Part shown: in pieces, positions 12,140 through 23,700 of the stretch
Layout of the letters: every line of letters begins with the position of its first letter
How positions within the stretch are numbered: position 1 is the stretch's first letter
From: Luzula sylvatica
Lineage: Eukaryota; Streptophyta; Magnoliopsida; Poales; Juncaceae
DNA length: 64,000 nucleotides
Direction: 5' to 3'
NCBI GenBank assembly: GCA_946800325.1
Contig: OX326958.1
Coordinates: forward strand, 61,125,793 to 61,189,792
Translations under genes and position numbers: made by a program
Notes under the pieces: generated by a model
What the model was told of the DNA's origin: nothing
Database searches by the model: none
Seen by the model: the letters and a program-made list of their open reading frames with translations, nothing else

Positions 12140-13412
12140 TACAATTTTAATATTTTTAAAAAAAATATCTTCATTGAATTTTTTGAAGGTGTTAGACATC
12201 TATTTTTGCATTATTATGAAATTTTTGAAAAATAATGAAATTTGTGTGTGTTAGTCTTCAGTTACGGAGTACTTTGAGTACGACATGAAAATTGAGTATT
12301 TTTCTTGTGTTACACTTCAATTTTTATATTTTTAAAAAAAATATCTTAAATGTATTTTTTGAAGGTGTTAGACTTCAATTTTTGCATTTTTAAGAAAGTT
12401 TTGAAAAAATTGAAATTTGTGTTTATTAGTCTTCAATTACGAAGTATTTTGAATACGACATGAAAATTTAGTATTTTTCTTGTGTTACACATCAATTATA
12501 ATACTTTTGAAAACAATATCTTAATTGAATTTTTTGAAGGTGTTAGATTTCTATTTTTCCATTTTTATGAAATTTTTGAAAAAATTGAAATTTGTGTGTG
12601 TTAGTCTTAAATTACGGAGTATTTTGAGTACGACATGAAAATTGAGTATTTTTCTTGTATTACACTTCAATTCTAATATGTTTAAAAAAAATATCTTAAT
12701 TGAATTTTTTGAAGGTGTTAGACTTCTGTTTTTACATTATTAAGAAATTTTTGAAAAAAATGAAATTTGTGTGTGTTAGTCTTCAATTACGGAGTACTTT
12801 GAGTACGACATGAAAATTGAGTATTTTTCTTGTGTTACACTTCAATTTTAATATTTTTAAAAAAAATATCTTAAATGTATTTTTTGAAGGTGTTACTTCA
12901 ATTTTTGCATTTTAAAAAAGTTTTGAAAAAAATGAAATTTGTGTGTGGTAGTCTTCAATTACGGAGTATTTTGAGTACGACACGAAAATTGAGTATTTTT
13001 CTTGTACTACACTTCAATTTTAATATTTTTTAAAAAAATATCTTCATTGAATTTTTTGAAGGTGTTAGACATCTATTTTTGCATTATTATGAAATTTTTG
13101 AAAAATAATGAAATTTGTGTGTGTTAGTCTTCAGTTACGGAGTACTTTGAGTACGACATGAAAATTGAGTATTTTTCTTGTGTTACACTTCAATTTTTAT
13201 ATTTTTAAAAAAAATATCTTAAATGTATTTTTTGAAGGTGTTAGACTTCAATTTTTGCATTTTTAAGAAAGTTTTGAAAAAATTGAAATTTGTGTTTATT
13301 AGTCTTCAATTACGAAGTATTTTGAATACGACATGAAAATTTAGTATTTTTCTTGTGTTACACATCAATTATAATACTTTTGAAAACAATATCTTAATTT
13401 AATTTTTTGAAG
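12140..13412 (+). repeat. local 5-mer (about 875 bp) duplication with shared rare variants
   Basis: Two private variants, CTTCAGTTACGG and CTTCAATTTTTATATT, occur near 12257 and 12312 and again 875 bp later near 13132 and 13187. The preceding GACATCTATTTTTGC monomers are also 874 bp apart. Sharing rare substitutions at this spacing indicates a tandem duplication of five monomers within the partial first unit of array 2. Confidence 0.8.
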
Positions 13413-15513
13413 GTGTTAGACTTCTATTTTTGCATTTTTAAGAATTTTTTGAAAATATTGAAATTTGTGTGTGTTAGTCTTCAATTACGGAGTATTTTGA
13501 GTACGACACGAAAATTGAATATTTTTCTTGAATTACACTTCAATTTTAATATTTATAAAAAAAATATCATACTTGAATTTTTTGAAGGTGTTAGACTTCT
13601 ATTTTTGCATTATTAAGAAATTTTTGAAAAAAATGAAATTTGTGTGTGTTAATCTTCAATGACGGAGTACTTTGAGTACGAGATGAAAATTGAGTATTTT
13701 TCTTGTGTTACACTACAATTTTAATATTTTTAAAAAAAATATCTTAAATGTATTTTTTGAAGGTGTTAGAGTTCAATTTTTGCATTTTTATGGAAGTTTA
13801 GAAAAAATTGAAATTTGTGTGTATTAGTCTTCAATTACGGAGTATTCTGAATACGACATAAAAATTGAGTATTTTTCTTGTGTTACACATCAATTTTAAT
13901 ATTTTTTAAAAAATATATCTTAAATGTATTTTTTGAAGGTGTTAGATTTCTATTTTTGCATTATTAAGAAATTTTTGAAAAGAATGAAATTTGTATGTGT
14001 TAGTTTTCAATTACGGTGTATTTTGAGTACGACATGAAAATTGAGTATTTTTCTTGTGTTACACATCAATTTTAATATTTTTTAAAACAATATCTTAATT
14101 GAATTTTTTTGAATGTGTGAGACTTCAATTTTTGCATTATTAAGAAAATTTTGAAAAAAATAAAATTTGTGTGTGTTAGTCTTCAATTACGGAGTACTTT
14201 GAGTACGACATGAAAATTGAGTATTTTTCTTGAGTGACACTTCAATTTTAATATTTTTAAAAAAAATATCTTAAATGTATTTTTTGAAGGTGTTAGACTT
14301 CAATTTTTGCATTTTTAAGAAAGTTTCGAAAAAATTGAAATTTGTGTTTATTAGTCTTCAATTACGGAGTATTTTGAATACGACATGAAAATTGAGTATT
14401 TTTCTTGTGTCACACATCAATTATAATACTTTTGAAAACAATTACTTAAATGTATTTTTTGAATGTGTTAGACTTCTATTTTTGCATTTTTAAGAAATTT
14501 TTGAAAAAATTGAAATTTGTGTGTGTTAGTCTTCAATTACGGAGTATTTTGAGTACGACCTGAAAATTGAGTATTTTTCTTGTGTTACACATCAATTTTA
14601 ATATTTTTGAAAACAATATCTTAATTGAATTTTTTGAAGGTGTTAGACTTCTATTTTTCCATTTTTACGAAATTTTTGAAAAAATTGAAATTTGTGTGTG
14701 TTAGTCTTAAATTACGGAGTATTTTGAGTGCGACATGAAAATTGAGTATTTTTTTTGTATTACACTTCAATTCAAATATGTTTAAAAAAAATATCTTAAT
14801 TGAATTTTTTGAAGGTGTTAGACTTCTGTTTTTACATTATTAAGAAATTTTTGAAAAAAATGAAATTTGTGTGTGTTAGTCTTCAATTACGGAGTACTTT
14901 GAGTAAGACATGAAAATTGAGTATTTTTCTTGTGTTACACTTCAATTTTAATATTTTTTAAAAAAATATCTTAAATGTATTTTTTGAAGGTGTTACTTCA
15001 ATTTTTATATTTTTAAGAAAGTTTTGAAAATAATGAAATTTGTGTGTGGTAGTCTTCAATTACGGAGTATTTTGAGTACGACACGAAAATTGAGTATTTT
15101 TCTTGTACTACACTTCAATTTTAATATTTTTTAAAAAAATATCTTCATTGAATTTTTTGAAGGTGTTAGACATCTATTTTTGCATTATTATGAAATTTTT
15201 GAAAAATAATGAAATTTGTGTGTGTTAGTCTTCAATTACGGAGTACTTTTAGTACGACATGAAAATTGAGTATTTTTCTTGTGTTACACTTCAATTTTAA
15301 TATTTTTAAAAAAAATATCTTAAATGTATTTTTTGAAGGTGTTAGACTTCAATTTTTGCATTTTTAAGAAAGTTTTGAAAAAATTGAAATTTGTGTTTAT
15401 TAGTCTTCAATTACGGAGTATTCTGAATACGACATGAAAATTTAGTATTTTTCTTGTGTTACACATCAATTATAATACTTTTGAAAACATTATCTTAATT
15501 TAATTTTTTGAAG
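13413..15513 (+). repeat. 12-mer HOR copy of array 2 (2101 bp)
   Basis: A complete 12-monomer unit, started at the same point as the copies of array 1 (A sub-repeat with GAATTTTTTGAAAATATTG). It shares with the next copy the substitutions CAATGACGGAG (near 13660 and 15760), GTTAGAGTTCAATT and GTGTCACACATC, none of which I saw in array 1. Confidence 0.83.
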
Positions 15514-17450
15514 GTGTTAGACTTCTATTTTTGCATTTTTAAGAATTTTTTGAAAATATTGAAATTTGTGTGTGTTAGTCTTCAATTACGGAGTATTTTG
15601 AGTACGACACGAAAATTGAATATTTTTCTTGAATTACACTTCAATTTTAATATTTATAAAAAAAATATCATACTTGAATTTTTTGAAGGTGTTAGACTTC
15701 TATTTTTGCATTATTAAGAAATTTTTGAAAAAAATGAAATTTGTGTGTGTTAATCTTCAATGACGGAGTACTTTGAGTACGAGATGAAAATTGAGTATTT
15801 TTCTTGTGTTACACTTCAATTTTAATATTTTAAAAAAAAATATCTTAAATGTATTTTTTGAAGGTGTTAGAGTTCAATTTTTGCATTTTTATGGAAGTTT
15901 AGAAAAAATTGAAATTTGTGTGTATTAGTCTTCAATTACGGAGTATTCTGAATACGACATAAAAATTGAGTATTTTTCTTGTGTTACACATCAATTTTAA
16001 TATTTTTTAAAACAAATATCTTAAATGTATTTTTTTGAAGGTGTTAGATTTCTATTTTTGCATTATTAAGAAATTTTTGAAAAGAATGAAATTTGTATGT
16101 GTTAGTCTTCAATTACGGTGTATTTTGAGTACGACATGAAAATTGAGTATTTTTCTTGTGTTACACATCAATTTTAATATTTTTTAAAACAATATCTTAA
16201 TTGAATTTTTTTGAATGTGTGAGACTTCAATTTTTGCATTATTAAGAAAATTTTGAAAAAAATAAAATTTGTGTGTGTTAGTCTTCAATTACGGAGTACT
16301 TTGAGTACGACATGAAAATTGAGTATTTTTCTTGAGTGACACTTCAATTTTAATATTTTTAAAAAAAATATCTTAAATGTATTTTTTGAAGGTGTTAGAC
16401 TACAATTTTTGCATTTTTAAGAAAGTTTCGAAAAAATTGAAATTTGTGTTTATTAGTCTTCAATTACGGAGTATTTTGAATACGACATGAAAATTGAGTA
16501 TTTTTCTTGTGTCACACATCAATTATAATACTTTTGAAAACAATTACTTAAATGTATTTTTTGAATGTGTTAGACTTCTATTTTTGCATTTTTAAGAAAT
16601 TTTTGAAAAAATTGAAATTTGTGTGTGTTAGTCTTCAATTACGGAGTATTTTGAGTACGACCTGAAAATTGAGTATTTTTCTTGTGTTACACATCAATTT
16701 TAATATTTTTGAAAACAATATCTTAATTGAATTTTTTGAAGGTGTTAGACTTCTATTTTTCCATTTTTACGAAATTTTTGAAAAAATTGAAATTTGTGTG
16801 TGTTAGTCTTAAATTACGGAGTATTTTGAGTACGACATGAAAATTGAGTATTTTTTTTGTATTACACTTCAATTCTAATATGTTTAAAAAAAATATCTTA
16901 ATTGAATTTTTTGAAGGTGTTAGACTTCTGTTTTTACATTATTAAGAAATTTTTGAAAAAAATGAAATTTGTGTGTGTTAGTCTTCAATTACGGAGTACT
17001 TTGAGTACGACATGAAAATTGAGTATTTTTCTTGTGTTACACTTCAATTTTAATATTTTTTAAAAAAATGTCTTAAATGTATTTTTTGAAGGTGTTACTT
17101 CAATTTTTGCATTTTTAAGAAAGTTTTGAAAATAATGAAATTTGTGTGTGGTAGTCTTCAATTACGGAGTATTTTGAGTACGACACGAAAATTGAGTATT
17201 TTTCTTGTACTACACTTCAATTTTAATATTTTTAAAAAAAATATCTTCATTGAATTTTTTGAAGGTGTTAGACTTCTATTTTTGCATTATTTTGAAATTT
17301 TTGAAAAAAAATGAAATTTGTGTGTGTTAGTCTTCAATTACGGAGTACTTTTAGTACGACATGAAAATTGAGTATTTTTCTTTCGTTACCCTTCAATTTT
17401 AATATTTTTTAAAAAAATATCTTAAATTTATTTATTGAAGGTGTTAGACT
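15514..17450 (+). repeat. last 12-mer HOR copy of array 2, grading into another unit
   Basis: The order follows the preceding copy through the shortened GTGTTACTTC monomer near 17092 and the TACTTTTAGTACG monomer near 17344 (its counterpart is near 15243). Variants then change to those of the window's left end: TTGCACTTCAAC near 17561 versus TTACACTTCAAC near 643. The overlap with the 17115-17860 segment reflects this gradual boundary. Confidence 0.75.
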
Positions 17451-17860
17451 TCAATTTTTGCATTTTTATGAAAGTTTTGAAAAAATTGAAATTTGTGTGT
17501 ATTAGTCTTCAATTACGGAGTATTTTGAATACGACATGAAAATTGAGTATTTTTCTTGTGTTGCACTTCAACATTAATATTTTTGGAAAAAATATCTTAA
17601 TTGAATTTTTTGAAGGTGTTAGACTTCTATTTTTTCATTTTTAAGAAGTTTTTTAAAAAAATAAAATTTGTGTGTGTTAGTCTTCAATAACGGAGTATCT
17701 TGAGTACGACATGAAAATTGAGTATTTTACTTGTGTTACACTCCAATTTTAAAATTTTCTAAAAAAATGTCTTAATTGCATTTTTTTAATGTGTTAGACT
17801 TCAATTTTTCCATTTTTAAGAAATTTTTGAAAAAACTTGAAATTTGTGGGTGGTAGTCTT
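17115..17860 (+). repeat. segment related to 200-940 (offset about 16.92 kb)
   Basis: The order of private variants (GTGGTAGTC with GACACG; TACTTTTAGTACG versus TGCTTTTAGTACG at the left; ATTTTTGGAAAAAATATC; CAATAACGGAG; AAAATTTTCTAAAAAAATG; TTAATTGCATTTTTTTAA) is the same as at 200-900. Both copies lead into D-like monomers with ACGAAGTATT. Long-range units including 12-mer array plus block D therefore appear to have been copied more than once. Confidence 0.75.
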
Positions 17861-20750
17861 CAATTACGAAGTATTTTGAGTACGACATGAAAATTTAGTA
17901 TTTTTCTTGTGTTACACATCAATTTTAATATTTTTGAAAACAATATTTAATTGAATTTTTTTAAGGCGTTAGACTTCTATTTTTCAATTTTTAAGAAATT
18001 TTTGAAAAAATTGAAATTTGTGTGTGTGTTAGTCTTCAATTACGGAGTATTTTGAGTATGACATGAAAATTGAGTATGTTTCTTGTGTTACACTTCAATT
18101 TTAATATTTTTAACAAAAATATCTTACTTGAATTTTTTGAAGGTGTTAGACTTCTATTTTTGCATTATTAAGAAATTTTTGAAAAAAATGAAATTTGTAT
18201 GTGTTAGTCTTCAATTACGGAGTACTTTGAGTACGACATGAAAATTGAGTATTTTTCTTGTGTTACACATGAATTTTAATATTTTTGAAAACAATATCTT
18301 AATTGAATTTTTTGAAGGCGTTAGACTTCTATTTTTCTATTTTTAAGAAATTTCTTAAAAAAATGAAATTTGTGTGTGTTAGCTTCAATAACGGAGTATT
18401 TTGAGTACGACATGAAAATTGAGTATTTTTCTTGTGTTACATTTCAATTTTAAAATTTTCTAAAAAAATGGATTAATTGCATTTTTTTAACGTGTTAGAC
18501 TTCAATTTTTGTATTTTTAAGAAATGTTTGAAAAACTTGAAATTTGTGGGTGGTAGTCTTCAATTACGAAGTATTTTCAGTACGACATGAAAATTGAGTA
18601 TTTTTCTTGTGTTACACATCAATTTTAATATTTTTGAAAACAATATTTAATTGAATTTTTTTAAGGCGTGTTAGACTTCTATTTTTCCATTTTTAAAAAA
18701 TTTTTGTAAAAATTGAAATTTGTGTGTATTAGTCTTCAATTACGGAGTATTTTGAGTACAACATGAAAATTGAGTATGTTTCTTGTGTTACACTTCAATT
18801 TTAATATTTTTAACAAAAATATCTTACTTGAATTTTTTGAAGGTGTTAGACTTCTATTTTTGCATTATTAAGAAATTTTTGAAAAAAATGAAATTTGTAT
18901 GTGTTTGTCTTCAATTACGGAGTATTTTGAGTACGACATGAAAATTGAGTATTTTTCTTGTGTTACAGTTCAATTTTAATATTTTTTAAAAAAAATATCT
19001 TAAATGTATTTTTTGAAGGTGTTATACTTCTATTTTTGCATTATTAAGAAATTTTTGAAAAAATGAAATTTGTATGTGTTTGTCTTCAATTACGGTGTAT
19101 TTTGAGTACGACATGAAAATTGAGTATTTTTCTTGTGTTACACTTCAATTTTAATATTTTTTAAAAACCATATCTCAAATGTATTTTTTGAATGTGTTCG
19201 ACTTCTATTTTTGTATTTTTAAGAAATGTTTCAAAAAATTGAAATTTGTGGGTGTTAGTCTTCAATTACGGAGTATTTTGAGTACGACATGAAAATTGAG
19301 TATTTTTCTTGTGTTACACATCAATTTTAATATTTTTGAACACAATATCTTAATTGAATTTTTTGAAGGTGTTTGACTTCTATTTTCCATTTTTAAGAAA
19401 TTTTTGAAAAAATTGAAATTTGTGTGTGTTGGTCTTCAATTACGGATTATTTTGAGTACGACATGATAATTGAGTATTTTTCTTGTATTACACTTCAATT
19501 TTAATATTTAAAAAAAAAATATCTTAATTGAATATTTTGAAGGTGTTAGACTTCTATTTTTGCATTATTAAGAAATTTTTTAAAAAAATGAAATTTGTGT
19601 GTGTTAGTCTTCAATTACGGAGTACTTTGAGTATGACATGAAAATTGAGTATTTTTCTTGTGTTACACTTCAATTTTAATATTTTAAAAAAAAATATCAT
19701 AAATTTATTTTTTGAAGGTGTTAGACTTCAATTTTTGCATTTTTATGAAAGTTATGAAAAAATTGAAATTTGTGTGTATTAGTCTTCAATTACGGAGTAT
19801 TCTGAATACGACATGAAAATTGAGTATTTTTCTTGTGTTACACTTCAATTTTAATATTTTTTAAAAACAATATCTTAAATGTATTTTTTGAATGTGTTCG
19901 ACTTCTATTTTTGCATTTATAAGAAATGTTTCAAAAAATTGAAATATGTTGGTGTTAGTCTTCAATTACGGAGTATTTTGAGTACGACATGAAAATTGAG
20001 TATTTTTCTTGTGTTACACATCAATTTTAATATTTTTGAAAACAATATCTTAATTGAATTTTTTGAAGGTGTTAGACTTCTATTTTTCCATTTTTAAGAA
20101 ATTTTTGAAAAAATTGAAATTTGTGTGTGTTGTCTTCAATTACGGAGTATTTTGAGTACGACATGATAATTGAGTATTTTTCTTGTATTACACTTCAATT
20201 TTAATATTTTTTAAAAAAATATCTTAATTGAATTTTTTGAAGGTGTTAGACTTCTATTTTTGCATTATTAAGAAATTTAAAAAAAAAATGAAATTTGTGT
20301 GTGTTAGTCTTCAATTACGGAGTACTTTGAGTACGACCTGCAAATTGAGTATTTTTCTTGTGTTACACTTCAATTTTAATATTTTTAAAAAAAATATCTT
20401 AAATGTATTTTTTGAAGGTGTTATAGACTTCAATTTTTAGATTTTTATGAAAGTCTTGAAAAAATTGAAATTTGTGTGTATTAGTCTTCAATTACGGAGT
20501 ATTCTGAATACGACATGAAAATTGAGTATTTTTGGTTTTGTCACACTTCAATTATAATATTTTTGAAAAAAATATCTTAATTGAATAGTTTGAAGGTGTT
20601 AGACTTCGATTTTTGCATTTTTAAGAAATTTTTTCAAAAATTGAAATTTGTGTGTGTTAGTCTTCAATTACGGAGTATTTTGAGTACGACATGAAAATTG
20701 AGTTTTTTTCTTGTATTACACTTCAATTTTAATATTTTTAAAAAAAAAAT
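17860..20750 (+). repeat. block D2: second copy of block D
   Basis: It is collinear with 9100-11990 at a near-constant offset of about 8760 bp (close to 50 monomers). It shares GTGTGTGTGTTAGTC (9260 and 18020), CACATGAATTTTAAT, ATTAGCTTCAATAACGG-type changes, CAAAAATGGATTAATTG, GTGTTCGACTTC and TTTGGTTTTGTCACAC. Small differences include GAATTGCATTTT versus GAATTGAATTTT contexts and one TTG loss near 20656 compared with 11897. The copy ends near 20750, where class 2 monomers with GAAACTTGTG start. Confidence 0.82.
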
Positions 20751-23700
20751 CTTAATTGAATTTTTTGAATGTGTTAGACTTCTTTTTTTGCATTATTAAG
20801 AAAATTTTGAAAAAAATGAAACTTGTGTGTGTTAGTCTTCAATTACGGAGTACTTTGAGTACGACATGAAAATTGAGTATTTTTCTTGTGTTACACTTCA
20901 ATTTTAATATTTTTTAAAAAAATATCTTAAATGTATTTTTTGAAGGTGTTAGACTTCAATTTTTGCATTTTTAAGAAAGTTTTGAAAAAATTGAAATTTG
21001 TGTTTATTAGTCTTCGATTATGTAGTATTTTGAATACGACATGAAAATTGAGTATTTTTCTTGTGTTACACTTCAATTATAATATTTTTTAAAACAATAT
21101 CTTAATTGAATTTTTTTAAGGTGTTAGACTTCTATTTTTCCATTTTTAAGAAATTTTTGGTAAAATTGAAATTTGAGTGTGTTAGTCTTCAATTACGGAG
21201 TATTTTGAGTACGACATGAAAATTGATTATTTTTCTTGTATTACACTTCAATTTTAATATTTAAAAAAAAAATATTAATTGAATTTTTTGAAGCTGTTAG
21301 ACTTCTATTTTTACATTATTAAGAAATTTTTGAAAAAAATGAAATTTGTGTGTGTTAGTCTTCAATTACGGAGTGCTTTGAGTACGACATGAAAATTCAG
21401 TATTTTTCTTGTGTTACACTTGAATTTTAATATTTTTTAAAAAAATATCTTAAATGTATTTTTTGAAGGTGACTTCAATTTTTGCATATTTATGAAAGTT
21501 TTAAAAAAATTGAAATTTGTGTGTATTAGTCTTCAATTACGGAGTATTCTGAATACGACATGAAAATTGAGTATTTTTCTTGTGATTCACTTCAATTATA
21601 ATATTTTTGAAAAAAATATCTTAATTGAATTTTTTGAAGGTGTTAGACTTCTATTTTTCCATTTTTAAGAAATTTTTGAAAAAATTGAAATTTGTGTGTG
21701 TTAGTCTTCAATTACGGAGTATTTTGGGTACGACATGAAAATTGAGTATTTTTCTTGTATTACACTTCAATTTTAATACTTTTTAAAAAAAAATCTTAAT
21801 TGAATTTTTTGAAGGTGTTAGACTTCTATTTTTGCATTATTAAGAAAATTTTGAAAAAAATGAAATTTGTGTGTGTTAGTCTTCAATTACGGAGTATTTT
21901 GAATATGACATAAAAATTGAGTATTTTTCTTGTGTTACACTTCAATTATAATATTTTTGTAAACAATATCTTAATTGAATTTTTTGAAGGTGTTAGACTT
22001 TTATTTTTCCATTTTTAAAATTTTTTTGAAAAAATTGAAATTTGTGTGTGTTAGTCTTCAATTACGGAGTATTTTGAGTACGACACGAAAATTGAGTATT
22101 TTTCTTGTATTACACTTCAATTTTAATATTTTTAAAAAAAATATCTTACTTGAATTTTTTGAAGGTGTTAGACTTCTATTTTTGCATTATTAAGAAATTT
22201 TTGAAAAAAATGAAATTTGTGTGTGTTAGTCTTCAATTATGGAGTACTTTGAGTACGACCTGCAAATTGAGTATTTTTCTTGTGTAACACTTCAATTTTA
22301 ATATTTTTTAAAAAAATATCTTAAATGTATTTTTTGAAGGTGTTAGACTTCAATTTTAGCATTTTTAAGAAAGTTTTGAAAAAATTGAAATTTGTGTTTA
22401 TTAGTCTTCAATTACGGAGTATTCTGAATACGACATGAAAATTGAGTATTTTTGGTTGTGTCACACTTCAATTATAATATTTTTGAAAAAAATATCTTAA
22501 TTGAATTGTTTGAAGGTGTTAGACTTCTATTTTTGCATTTTTAAGAAATGTTTCAAAAAATTGAAATTTGTGTGTGTTAGTCTTCAATTACGGAGTATTT
22601 TTAGTAAGACATGAAAATTGAGTATTTTTCTTGTGTTACACATCAATTTTAATATTTTTGAAAACAATATCTTAATTGCATTTTTTGAAGGTGTTGGACT
22701 TCTATTTTTCCATTTTTAAGAAATGTTTTCAAAAATTTAAATTTGTGTGTGTTAGTCTTCAATTACGGAGTATTTTGAGTACGACATGAAAATTGAGTAT
22801 TTTTCTTCTATTACACTTCAATTTTAATATTTTTAATAAAAATATCTTAATTGAATTTTTTGAATGTGTTAGACTTCTTTTTTTGCATTATTAAGAAAAT
22901 TTTGAAAAAAATGAAACTTGTGTGTGTTAGTCTTCAATTACGGAGTACTTTGAGTACGACATGAAAATTGAGTATTTTTCTTGTGTTACACTTCAATTTT
23001 AATATTTTTTAAAAAAATATCTTAAATGTATTTTTTGAAGGTGTTAGACTTCAATTTTTGCATTTTTAAGAAAGTTTTGAAAAAATTGAAATTTGTGTTT
23101 ATTAGTCTTCAATTACGGAGTACTTTGAATTCGACATGAAAATTGAGTATTTTTCTTGTGTTACACTTCAATTATAATATTTTTTAAAACAATATCTTAA
23201 TTGAATTTTTTGAAGCTGTTGGACTTCTATTTTTGCATTATTAAGAAATTTTTGAAAAAATGAAATTTGGGTGTGTTAGTCTTCAATTACGGAGTGCTTT
23301 GAGTACGACATGAAAATTGAGTATTTTTCTTGTGTTACACTTCAATTTTAATATTTGTGAAAACAATATCTTAATTGAATTTTTTGAAGGTGTTAGACTT
23401 CTATTTTTGCATTATTCAGAAATTTTTGAAAAAAATGAAATTTGTGTGTGTTAGTCTTCAATTACGGAGTACTTGGAGTACGACCTGCAAATTGAGTATT
23501 TTTCTTGTGTAACACTTCAATTTTAATATTTTTTAAAAAAATATCTTAAATGTATTTTTTGAAGGTGTTAGACTTCAATTTTTGCATTTTTAAGAAAGTC
23601 TTGAAAAAATTGAAATTTGTGTGTATTAGTCTACCATTACGGAGTATTCTTAATACGACATGAAAATTGAGTATTTTTCTTGGATTACACTTCAATTTTA

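Larger units (their letters stand above)
11990..17450 (+). repeat. 12-mer HOR array 2 (about 2.1 kb unit)
   Basis: This is the same 12-monomer order as array 1. GTACGAGATG is near 13680 and 15781, GACCTGAAAATTG near 14560 and 16660, and GGTGTTACTTC near 12893, 14992 and 17092. Between array 1 and array 2 some variants changed together: array 2 has ACGGTGTATTTTG where array 1 has ACAGTGTATTTTG, and CATACTTGAA where array 1 has CATACATGAA. The two arrays are therefore related sub-lineages. The left part (11990-13412) is an incomplete unit with a 5-mer duplication. Confidence 0.85.
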
